This document shows, piece by piece, positions 35,411 through 42,789 of a stretch of 42,789 bases of DNA. A program made the translations under genes and the position numbers. The notes beneath the pieces were generated by a model, which saw nothing but the letters and a program-made list of their open reading frames with translations, was not told the origin of the DNA and did not search any database. The DNA comes from Cyclobacteriaceae bacterium HetDA_MAG_MS6 (GTDB taxonomy: Bacteria; Bacteroidota; Bacteroidia; Cytophagales; Cyclobacteriaceae). The stretch covers positions 1-42,789 of the forward strand of contig JAHCMJ010000002.1 of the NCBI GenBank assembly GCA_019192485.1. Reading direction: 5' to 3'. Within the stretch, counting starts at the first letter, position 1; each line of letters starts with the position of its first letter.

Positions 35411-38400
35411 ATGATGGTTTTGAGGGGTATCAATCTTATTAGTCTTTTAGCTGTTTCTTTTCAGTTACTTACCATGCAAGCCTTTGGTCAGCATGGACAC
35501 CAATATCGCTTCGAACACTTTACGACAAAAGACGGTATTGCCAATCTTTTTATCAATGGCATAGAACAAGATCATCAAGGGAACTGGTGGTTTTATTCAG
35601 AAGGAGGTCTTATTAAATACAATGGTTTTGTGTTCAAAAACTTCGTCCCAAAACTCGAAGATCCCAATTCTATCCCGATCAACGGTCAAAGCCAAATATT
35701 CAAGCTTCACAATGACCAGTTTGCCATGTTTCCTAACCTGGATAGCGCCTTCACTTTCGATCCTGTTACCAAGCGGGTCAAAAAATTTAAAAGCGAGGTC
35801 AAATTTGGTCTAACAGGTATTGTTGCTCGGGATTTTTCCCTCTGGGTTGGTTCACGTAATCAAGGGTTGGTACATCTTGACAAAGACTTGAAGTTTATTA
35901 AAAACTATGTCCCTAAAATGCCCTCAACAGATATGTCTACTGTCAGCGTGAATACAGCATTTGAGGACTCGCAAGGAATAATTTGGGCTGGATTTCATCC
36001 AGGGGGCCTATGTAGAATCAATCGCGAACGTCAAACTATTCGAAGTTATCCATACGTAACTATTGATGATGATCAAATTGAAGGGAAATCGAAGGTATTA
36101 AATGGATATGCTCGCGATATCGCTCAAATCAATCCTGATGAGCTTTGGATAGCGTCAGATGCCGGACTTGTGCACTTCGACATTCGAACCGAAAGTTTTA
36201 CCCACTATCGTCCTCGTTCCAATATAGCCAAAAGAAGTATCAATAGTCAGAATATTCAATTTCGACACTTGTATCATTATAAAGGCATCATTTGGTGCGG
36301 TACAGACCAGAAGGGCATTTTCTTATTTGATATAGGCAAGAGAGAATTTGTACAGCATATTCAAGCTAATGAGTATAACCCGCATGCTCTGAGGTCAAAC
36401 AGAATTATGGATTTCAGGGTATCTGAAAAATTTCCAGATGGCGTTTTATGGATCAATACACCTTCTGCCCTGACAAAAGTGAACCTGGAGCAAAAGCCAT
36501 TTCAACTCTACAGACACTTCCCTGAAGACAAGACGACTATATCTTTCAAAGCGGTAAGGACTATCTACAAAGAAGGGGATGAGTTATGGATAGGCAGTGA
36601 TGGAGGCGAAGGGCTAAATATAGTAAATACACGTACGGGAAAGATCATTAGACATAATTACGATGCGCTAAATAACGGATCTATAGGAAGCGGTTCTATT
36701 GGTAGCATAGTAAAGAGGCCAGACGGTCAGTATTGGATTACAACGTGGAGTGGTTACCTAAACCTGTATGATCATCAGAAAGGTACATTCCGAAAATGGC
36801 GGGCTTTTAACAATAACTTCGGGTTAGATAGAGGATGGGCGTTTTGCGCTTCTGCTTTGGATAGCGATGGTAACTACTATCTTTCGGCTATCAATGCCGG
36901 TGTACAATTTATGCCTGCAGACCAATTCAAGATTACCAAATTTTTTGAAAATCGAAGCGGTTATCAACCTAATATGATCTCGCATATTACTTCCAGAGCA
37001 ATCCTGGTTGACGATAGGACAGAGGGAATCATGTGGTTTGGAACAGGTAATGGCTTGTCTCGTTATAACTCGAAAACAGATAGATGGAAAAATTATCTTC
37101 AAGACAAGGAAAGGTATGACCTCCCTTGCAATAGTATTATAAGCATTCATCAAGGGAATGAGAGCGTCCTCTGGCTAGGTACGGAAGGCTGTGGTCTCTT
37201 GAGATTCGACATCAATGCCGATCTTGTTAGTACTTTCACCACCGCCAATGGACTTCCCTCCAACACCATCAACGCCATTTATTCTGATAATCTTGGAAGG
37301 CTATGGATGTCAACTGGAAACGGTGTTTCTGTTTTTGATCCTCGCAACGAGACCTTCAAAAATTATTTCCTTGAAGATGGTTTACAAGACAATCTTTTCT
37401 ACTGGGGGGCACATTTTCAAGATGAGAATGGCAGAATCTATTTCGGCGGACCCGAAGGCCTTACAGCATTTGATCCGGAACAAATTGAGGACAACCCCTA
37501 CATCTCAAGTCCTGTAATTGATCAAGTTTACGTCCAAAAACAAGAAGTGCAGCCAGGAGATTTAGTGAATGATCGCATGCCACTTAGCATTGCTGAAGAT
37601 GGCAAAATGCAATTAGCCATTCATCATGAAAATAATGATTTCTCCATAGCATTTTCCTCGACTCACTACGCTAATCCAAGGTCCATCAAGTTCAAGTACA
37701 AGCTTGAGGGTTATGACTCGAAATGGATAACCACTCGATTAGGAGAAAGAATGGCTAACTACTCTAATTTGCCTCCAGGATCATATGACCTGGCACTAAA
37801 GGCCAGCAACAACGACGGTAAGTGGGCCGAAGAAATTCAAAAACTTGGGATAAAAGTTTTTCCTCCATGGTGGGCAACATGGTGGTTTCGAGTAAGTGTT
37901 ATTTTGCTAGTGACCGGGTCTGGTTTTTACTTGTATCGACGAAGAATAGCTAACCTTCGAAGAGACCAAAAATTACTCGAATATCGGATCAATGAAGCCA
38001 CGGATCAGATTAAAAAACGCAACGAGGAGCTACAAGAGCAGCAAGAGAATTTAAAACTGGCCATACAGGATACAAACTTTGTGATGGCAGAAGCCATTGA
38101 ATCTGGTAATTTCAGTGCAAGAATTGATGTCGCCAATAAAACCGGCGAATGGCGCAATTTGGGAGAGTCTGTAAACAAACTCTTTGAGTCCATCATTTCA
38201 CCATTCGAAGGTATCAACGAAGTAATAGAGGCAATGGCCCTAGGAGATTTGACTAAAAGATACTACGGAGATGCAAAAGGGGATATCAAGTCTTTGACCG
38301 ATAGGATGAATGAAGCATTGGATCAGTTATCAAGTTTATTACTGGATGTTACAGATAGAGTGAGAGTCATCGGTCAATCTTCGGAAGAAATGAGTATGAC

Positions 38401-39260
38401 CACCGGGGAGATGAATTCAAGCACAGGGGAAATTTCGTCCGCCATTGCAGAAATGAGTGAAGGGGCTCAAAGACAAGTGGCCAAAGTTGATGAATCTTCT
38501 AAGCTTATCGAGGATATCCTATCCTTTTCCAGAGAAATGGGCCAACAGGCGCAGTTGATAAATGAGACTGCAGAAGACGGTGTGCACCAAAGTGAAAATG
38601 GCAACCTGCTTATTGGGAAAGTCGGCAGCGGTAGAGATTAAAGCTTATTCGACGAAAACCGGAGAAGCCATTGCCTCACTGGTAAAAAGATCTCAGGAAA
38701 TATCAAGTGTGCTTAGTATCATCAAGGAGATAGCTGCTCAAACCAATCTGCTCGCACTTAATGCGGCAATTGAAGCTGCTCAGGCCCAGGAAGCGGGAAG
38801 AGGCTTTGCTGTCGTAGCACAGGAAATTAGAAAACTCGCGGAGGGGTCGAAAGCATCAGTTCAAGATATCGAGCAACTTGTTGAAGACATACAAAAAGAT
38901 ACCAGCGAAACAGCTGCGTTGATGACAGAAATGAACACGAGGGTGAATGCCGGTGAAAAAGATTCGAAAGTGGCTGCCGAAGGTTTCCGTAAAATTGCGA
39001 ATTCTTATACCCAGACCCTTCAGCTTTCAAAACAAATTGCTGAAGCAACCAAACAACAAACCAAAGATATTGGCAATGTTATCAACATCGCCGAGAGCGT
39101 TGTGGTAATTGCAGAAGAGACCGCAGCCGGAACTGAACAGATAGCGAGCTCTTCCCTAGAGCTTTCCGCCGGAATGAATGATCATGCTCAGAAAACATAC
39201 GATGTCACCAATATCGTAACAGAGCTCACCGAAAAAGTCGGCAATTTTAAGCTGAAATAG
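35411..39260 (+). pseudogene. Propeller/Y_Y_Y sensor fused to methyl-accepting chemotaxis domain, with frameshift
   Basis: Two overlapping ORFs (35411-38641 and 38562-39260) form one 1282-residue protein broken by a +1 shift. Signal peptide (about 1-27); regulator-propeller repeats (about 30-700: IWCGTDQKGIFLFD, VLWLGTEGCGLLRFD); a Y_Y_Y domain (about 745-815: STHYANPRSIKFKYKLEGYD); one membrane helix (about 820-842) followed by RRRR-type basic residues; coiled coil and a HAMP-like region (about 850-980: EGINEVIEAMALGDLTKRYYGD). The C-terminus is a receptor signalling domain with the hallmark tip [21 protein letters not shown] and [19 protein letters not shown] three-G run at 38615-38617 with one base too many explains the shift: dropping one G joins NLLIG to [10 protein letters not shown]. 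The rest is clean, so a sequencing error is possible. Ligand unknown. Confidence 0.88.
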
Positions 39261-39268
39261 TACACCCC

Positions 39269-39320
39269 AGGTAGGTTATTGTATCTCGTCTCTAAGAAGA
39301 CTCTTGACAATAACCTATCT
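39269..39320. repeat. 14-bp inverted repeat with 24-nt spacer between chemoreceptor and hydrolase genes
   Basis: AGGTAGGTTATTGT (39269-39282) pairs with ACAATAACCTATCT (39307-39320), 13 Watson-Crick pairs and one G-T. The 24-nt spacer may hold a smaller GTCT/AGAC stem. There is no T run, so it is not a classical terminator. Confidence 0.7.
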
Positions 39321-39339
39321 ATCATAGTACTTTGCCATT

Positions 39340-40068
39340 ATGAAAATATGCCTGGCTCAAACCCGATCTGTTCCTGGTCGTGTTGATGTCAATTTGCAAA
39401 TACATCTGCAAGCCATAAAAAAAGGAATTCAGCAGCAGGCGGATCTCATCGTTTTTCCTGAATTATCTCTGACAGGGTATGAGCCTGTTCTGGCTGGGGA
39501 TTTAGCATTGAGCTTAGATGATCCGCGTCTTGACTGTATTCAAGCATTGAGTGATGAAAACCAAACCTGCATAGGATTGGGAGCTCCAATCAAGCACGAA
39601 GAGGGTACCAGCATTGGTATGATCATATTCCAACCCCACCAATCCAGATGGCTATATGAGAAAAAATATTTACATCCCGATGAAGTGCCTTTCTTTATCG
39701 AGGGAAAGAAACAACCAAAGCTAGTTATCTATGAAACGACTATTGCCTTGGCTATTTGCTATGAGTTATCAATTAAAGATCATTTGTTGCACGCTTTTGC
39801 GACAGGTTCTGATCTCTATCTGGCTAGTGTGGCAAAAACTCAACAGGGCATAGAACAAGCCCAGGTCCAACTTTCTCAAACAGCTCAGCAGCATACTTGC
39901 CTGGTCTTAATGGTCAATGCTGTAGGACCGGCGGATGGTGTGATCTGCGCGGGTCAGTCCACCATATGGAATAGTGACGGGGGAAAAATGTGTCAACTTT
40001 CCTCGGATCAAGAGATCCTGGCTATGTTGGATACAAGCACTAATGAAACGAGGATTATCGAACGGTGA
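39340..40068 (+). CDS. Carbon-nitrogen hydrolase family protein
   Basis: This is a nitrilase-superfamily amidohydrolase of 242 residues. The catalytic triad is visible: Glu in FPELSLTGYEP (about 39-49), Lys in YEKKYLHPDE (about 106-115) and Cys in LAICYELSIKDH (about 135-146). Members cleave amides, nitriles or carbamoyl groups. This one is short and lacks clear motifs for a named subfamily such as Nit2 or N-carbamoylputrescine amidase; the substrate is unknown. It starts 79 nt after the chemoreceptor gene and is not clearly an operon with it. The ATG at 39340 fits the usual MKICLAQ start. Confidence 0.92.
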   Translation: MKICLAQTRSVPGRVDVNLQIHLQAIKKGIQQQADLIVFPELSLTGYEPVLAGDLALSLDDPRLDCIQALSDENQTCIGLGAPIKHEEGTSIGMIIFQPHQSRWLYEKKYLHPDEVPFFIEGKKQPKLVIYETTIALAICYELSIKDHLLHAFATGSDLYLASVAKTQQGIEQAQVQLSQTAQQHTCLVLMVNAVGPADGVICAGQSTIWNSDGGKMCQLSSDQEILAMLDTSTNETRIIER

Positions 40069-40179
40069 AAGTATTGCCGCACCTGTAGTAAAGAGAAATC
40101 GCATGCCATGTCTTAAGCATTCTGATTGAATGCTCCTCATAATTGGCGTTTGTCAAAAAGAAGCACTTTGAAATGATGA

Positions 40180-40275
40180 TCAAAAAGCTAATCCCAGCTT
40201 GTGGCGTAGTAGAAGGCCCAGAGTCAACGAGCGAAGCGGAGGAGCGATCTACGTGAGATTAAATCACGATGAAGA
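40180..40275. repeat. Possible degenerate dispersed-repeat element in intergenic space
   Basis: The stretch between the hydrolase gene and the hpf terminator contains a GC-richer segment with AGCGAAGCGGAGGAGCG and a small palindrome CGTGA/TCACG around 40252-40268. No ORF, tRNA or hairpin of known type is seen. Its composition differs from the flanks and reminds me of short dispersed repeats, but copy number cannot be tested here. Confidence 0.3.
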
Positions 40276-40281
40276 GGATTC

Positions 40282-40305
40282 AAAAAAAGGGGCTCAAAGC
40301 CCCTT
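40282..40305 (-). terminator. Rho-independent terminator of the xerC-like/hpf unit
   Basis: AAGGGGC/GCCCCTT (40287-40293 with 40299-40305) form a 7-bp stem with a five-base loop. On the minus strand it is followed by a run of T (about seven). It begins 13 nt after the hpf stop and is the clearest terminator in the window. Confidence 0.88.
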
Positions 40306-40317
40306 CCAGATTAAGTC

Positions 40318-40623
40318 TTAGCTTGCTATCTGTTTCTGTTTCTCCTTAAATTTTTTGAGCTGTCTACGAAGTGCCTCAACAGCCTCATCAGCAGCCGCTT
40401 CAAAGGACTTGCACTTCTCTTTGGCAAAGAGCTGATTTCCAGGGATGTTGAGTTTAATCTCAATAATTTTATTTTCCCTGGAGTCACCATTCTCCAGTCT
40501 CATAAATACTTCACCATCGATGATACGATCATAAAACGTTTCCAACTTGTTTGCCCTTTTCTGAATGAAATCAACAAGTTTTCGATCTGCGTCGAAGTGG
40601 ATGGAATGCATTTGTAGTTTCAT
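40318..40623 (-). CDS. hpf: Ribosome hibernation promoting factor (short HPF/RaiA family)
   Basis: This is a short HPF-type protein of 101 residues that binds the 30S subunit and promotes inactive ribosomes under stress. The ORF track starts at 40650, but the ATG at 40623 begins the typical MKLQMHSIHFDADRKLVDFIQKR. Further on are FYDRIIDGEVFMRLENGD, IEIKLNIPGNQLFAKEKC and a helical end FEAAADEAVEALRRQLKKFKEKQ, as in the S30AE domain. It follows a tyrosine recombinase and precedes a terminator, in the rpsU-xerC-hpf order typical of Bacteroidota. The usual downstream tRNA cluster is not within the window. Confidence 0.93.
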   Translation of the reverse strand: MKLQMHSIHFDADRKLVDFIQKRANKLETFYDRIIDGEVFMRLENGDSRENKIIEIKLNIPGNQLFAKEKCKSFEAAADEAVEALRRQLKKFKEKQKQIAS

Positions 40624-40650
40624 GATTTTTGAAAGTTTAAGGATTAACAA

Positions 40651-41532
40651 TTATGCTTTTGGATGGGCTTGGTCGAAGGTCGACTTCAGCTTTTCCAGTG
40701 AATTATGCGTGTAAACTTGGGTAGCAGCAAGACTAGTGTGCCCCAATAGATCTTTTACAGCGTTCAGGTCAGCTCCTTTGTTTAGCAGGTGTGTTGCAAA
40801 TGTATGTCGAAGTACGTGTGGGCTCTTCTTATCCTGAGTGGATACTGCTCCTGCGTACTTCTTGACTATGCGATATACCATCATAGGATAAATCTGATCT
40901 CCTGAGTCTGTAACTAGCAGATACGGTGTGTTACAATTTTCCAAATGCCTATTCCGCAACTGCTGGTATTGGTTTATTAATTTAACGATAGAATCCGAAA
41001 TTGGTACTATCCTTTCTTTATTTCTTTTACCTAAAACTTTGACTAATTGTTCATGATGATCGATATCCGTATCCTTGATCCCTATCAACTCCGATAATCG
41101 GATACCTGTGGCATACAAGATTTCTAATAGCAATTTGTCGCGAGTACCGGCAAATCCATCAGGATATTCAATCTGATCTAATAGTGTAGTCATCTCCCCT
41201 TCTCTAAAAAAGGTGGGGAGTGGCTTATCAGTCTTTAATGGCCTGAGTCTGGAAGCCGGGTTTTTGGTGATAAACTCCCTGGCCAGCAGAAACTTGTAAA
41301 AAGACTTAAGAGTGGCAATCTTGCGATTGATGGATCTGGGTGTGATAGATCGCTCCATCAGGTCTACCACCCAACTTCGCAAATAAGAATGCTCCGCCTT
41401 ACTAAGATCATTGATCTCAAAAGTCGATTCTAAAAAAAGTAAAAGTTGGTTGAGGTCCTCTCGGTAAGCTTTTAGGGTATGTTCGCTATACCTTTTTTCG
41501 AATTGGAGGAACTTGAGAAAGTTGATAATCAT
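40651..41532 (-). CDS. xerC: Tyrosine recombinase, XerC/XerD-like
   Basis: This is a site-specific recombinase that resolves chromosome dimers. The ATG at 41532 (MIINFLKFLQFEKRYSEHTLKAYRED) is preferred over the GTG at 41544, giving 293 residues. The SAM-like N-terminal domain is followed by the catalytic domain, with the full set of residues numbered from the ATG: R145 (ATGIRLSE), K169 (LGKRNKERIVP), H239 and R242 (HVLRHTFATHLL), H265 (LLGHTSLAATQ) and the nucleophile Y274 (VYTH). It lies in the conserved rpsU-xerC-hpf unit rather than next to an att site, so it is chromosomal, not phage-derived. Whether it is XerC or XerD cannot be settled from this window. Confidence 0.93.
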   Translation of the reverse strand: MIINFLKFLQFEKRYSEHTLKAYREDLNQLLLFLESTFEINDLSKAEHSYLRSWVVDLMERSITPRSINRKIATLKSFYKFLLAREFITKNPASRLRPLKTDKPLPTFFREGEMTTLLDQIEYPDGFAGTRDKLLLEILYATGIRLSELIGIKDTDIDHHEQLVKVLGKRNKERIVPISDSIVKLINQYQQLRNRHLENCNTPYLLVTDSGDQIYPMMVYRIVKKYAGAVSTQDKKSPHVLRHTFATHLLNKGADLNAVKDLLGHTSLAATQVYTHNSLEKLKSTFDQAHPKA

Positions 41533-41599
41533 AAGCCAGCACACCCAAATGTGGGCATGACTAACTTAAGTAATTAAATGGCAAAAGACTATTGGAAAT

Positions 41600-41794
41600 C
41601 TACTTATTTTCCAGGTCTCTCATTTTTTGTTTGTATTGTGCTTTGATGATCTCACCTCTTCTTTTCACAGAAGGTTTTGTGAAAAAAGTGCGGGATCTTA
41701 GCTCACGAAGCACACCGGTTTTCTCAAATTTTTTCTTGAACCTTTTCAGTGCTTTGTCAATAGATTCGTTCTCTTTTACGTTTACAACGAGCAT
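41600..41794 (-). CDS. rpsU: 30S ribosomal protein S21
   Basis: This is a small ribosomal protein of 64 residues, from the ATG at 41794. The ORF-track start at 41842 lies within the promoter region and adds residues not seen in the family. The sequence MLVVNVKENESIDKALKRFKKKFEKTG, then LRELRSRTFFTKPSVKRRGEIIKAQYKQK, is the Bacteroidota form of S21. S21 has a special role in the phylum's 30S subunit and anti-Shine-Dalgarno handling. It heads the unit followed by the recombinase and hpf. Confidence 0.95.
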   Translation of the reverse strand: MLVVNVKENESIDKALKRFKKKFEKTGVLRELRSRTFFTKPSVKRRGEIIKAQYKQKMRDLENK

Positions 41795-41816
41795 AAATTC
41801 CTTTTTTAATGGGGCG

Positions 41817-41847
41817 CAAATGTAGGCCCTTTCGAGAAACAATGAAA
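41817..41847 (-). promoter_or_regulatory. Candidate promoter of rpsU
   Basis: On the minus strand TTTC (41847-41844) is followed after 19 nt by TACATTTG (41824-41817), an exact match to TAnnTTTG with a near match to TTTG. The position, 23 nt upstream of the rpsU ATG, is suitable for its promoter. Confidence 0.55.
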
Positions 41848-41852
41848 GAGTA

Positions 41853-42788
41853 TTACTTCAAAATCTCCCTGGAAATGACAATTTTTTGTATCTCTGAGGT
41901 CCCTTCACCAATAGTGCAAAGTTTGGCATCGCGATAGTATTTCTCAACTGGGTAGTCCTTAGTATAGCCGTAACCACCAAAAATCTGTACTGCTTCATTT
42001 GCCAGATCTACCGCTACCTCTGAGGCATAGAGTTTTGCCATGGCGGAAGCTTTGGTGACGTTAGCTCCCTGGTTTTTCAGCTCGGCGGCCTGGTAAGTCA
42101 ACATCTTAGCTGCCTCTAGCTTAGTTGCCATTTCTGCCAACTTGAAGGATATCCCCTGGAAATGATAAATCGGTTTACCAAATTGCTCGCGTTCCTTTGA
42201 GTACGCCAAAGCTGCTTTCAGGGCTCCTTCGGCAATGCCGCAACTCAAAGCGGCAATTGATATACGACCACCGTCCAAAACCTTCAACGACTGAACAAAT
42301 CCATCACCAACTTCGCCTATAAGGTTATCAGCAGGGATCCGACAATCCTCAAATATCATTTCGGCCGTTTCTGAGGCTCGCATGCCCAGTTTATCTTCTT
42401 TTCGTCCTCCTCTAAAGCCTGGAGTACCTCGATCTACCACAAAAGCAGATGCATTACGCGAAGTATTGGGCTCTCCTGTGCGAGCTACGACCACTGCTAC
42501 ATCCGCGGAGATACCATGGGTGATGAAATTTTTAGCACCATTGAGGACCCAATGATCACCCTCTCGAACGGCTGTAGTTCTCATATTTCCAGCATCAGAT
42601 CCCGTGTTAGGCTCAGTAAGTCCCCAAGCCCCTAACCATTCTGCTGTAGACAGTTTGGGCAGATAATGGCTCTTCTGCAACTCATTGGCATGCTGTAGTA
42701 TATGACCTGTACACAAGGAATTATGGGCCGCCATGGAAAGTCCAATAGAGCCATCAATTTTTGCTAATTCAATGATTGCCGTAACATA
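41853..42788 (-). CDS. Acyl-CoA dehydrogenase, 5' end outside window
   Basis: This FAD enzyme oxidises acyl-CoA to 2-enoyl-CoA, passing electrons to ETF. About 311 codons are seen, from the end of the gene to the window edge; the open frame continues upstream of the ORF-track ATG at 42734 ([18 protein letters not shown] precedes it), so the true start is outside. Features are [62 protein letters not shown], and [20 protein letters not shown] followed by GEGTSEIQ with the catalytic Glu. This is the short/branched-chain type; the exact chain length is not determined. Confidence 0.94.
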   Translation of the reverse strand, partial: YVTAIIELAKIDGSIGLSMAAHNSLCTGHILQHANELQKSHYLPKLSTAEWLGAWGLTEPNTGSDAGNMRTTAVREGDHWVLNGAKNFITHGISADVAVVVARTGEPNTSRNASAFVVDRGTPGFRGGRKEDKLGMRASETAEMIFEDCRIPADNLIGEVGDGFVQSLKVLDGGRISIAALSCGIAEGALKAALAYSKEREQFGKPIYHFQGISFKLAEMATKLEAAKMLTYQAAELKNQGANVTKASAMAKLYASEVAVDLANEAVQIFGGYGYTKDYPVEKYYRDAKLCTIGEGTSEIQKIVISREILK

Positions 42789-42789
42789 C

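Noticed and set aside
40116-40134. AGCATTC/GAATGCT hairpin after the carbon-nitrogen hydrolase gene
   Set aside because: There is no T tract on either side, and a seven-pair stem with a five-base loop alone is weak evidence for a terminator.
40069-40317. Possible tRNA cluster after hpf, as in many Bacteroidota
   Set aside because: I looked for cloverleaf-like stems and the TTCRANY loop in this 250-nt space and found none.
40651-41532. Integrase marking a phage or integrative element
   Set aside because: The recombinase sits in the conserved rpsU-xerC-hpf unit with no att repeats or phage genes nearby.
1-42789. CRISPR arrays, insertion sequences, rRNA
   Set aside because: No regularly spaced repeats, transposase motifs or rRNA segments were found on reading the window.

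Overview
This 42.8 kb window is a chromosomal segment of a Bacteroidota bacterium, most likely a member of the Cytophagales. The evidence is the class-typical gene order (pdxJ/CBS/nadK/porG-like/uppS/bamA/ompH/ompH; rpsU/xerC-like/hpf; tdk/porZ/recO), type IX secretion (T9SS) parts, an oxaloacetate/pyruvate carboxyltransferase of the Bacteroidota type, and several upstream boxes matching the Bacteroidota promoter consensus (TTTG at -33, TAnnTTTG at -7). Moderate GC and very tight gene packing fit the same group. I could not run a database search, so genus-level placement is not attempted.

Layout. 1-2.6 kb (+): end of mrdA (PBP2) overlapping rodA, the cell-elongation pair. 2.6-3.7 kb (-): an unrecognised, very acidic protein. 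3.7-9.7 kb (+): a [2Fe-2S] ferredoxin, thymidine kinase, PorZ (T9SS), recO, then a 2-oxoglutarate/Fe(II) oxygenase coupled to a chromate transporter. 9.8-18.8 kb (-): an envelope-biogenesis block: yqeY-cvpA, CBS-ACT protein-nadK, two tandem PorG-like barrels, uppS, bamA and two OmpH/Skp chaperones, closed by a clear terminator. 18.9-24.5 kb (+): pdxJ, an alpha/beta hydrolase, an RsmI-like methyltransferase, metK, an exported DJ-1-like lipoprotein, a frameshifted DoxX gene and an exported M28 peptidase. 24.5-27.8 kb (-): oadG-oadA-oadB sodium-pumping decarboxylase. 27.9-32.4 kb (-): rimP-nusA-infB, with a GNRA-loop hairpin in the leader. 32.5-40.1 kb (+): cysS, a FAD monooxygenase, a large frameshifted propeller-chemoreceptor fusion and a carbon-nitrogen hydrolase. 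40.3-42.8 kb (-): hpf, a tyrosine recombinase, rpsU and a truncated acyl-CoA dehydrogenase.

The genes are mainly housekeeping (translation, transcription, cofactors, wall and outer-membrane assembly). PorZ and the PorG-like proteins, with BamA and Skp-like chaperones, make outer-membrane assembly and T9SS secretion the main theme. No mobile element, CRISPR array, rRNA or tRNA gene was seen. The longest gene-free stretch is about 250 nt (40069-40317); the next is 35225-35410, where I see nothing beyond an unassigned leader.

The most unusual items are: the fusion of a periplasmic propeller/Y_Y_Y sensor to a methyl-accepting chemotaxis signalling domain; two reading-frame breaks, both at G runs (possibly sequencing errors); the acidic orphan sharing only 17 nt with the ferredoxin; the hairpin between rimP and cysS; and a 14-bp inverted repeat after the chemoreceptor gene. 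None is proof of a new system, and most of the window is ordinary core genome.
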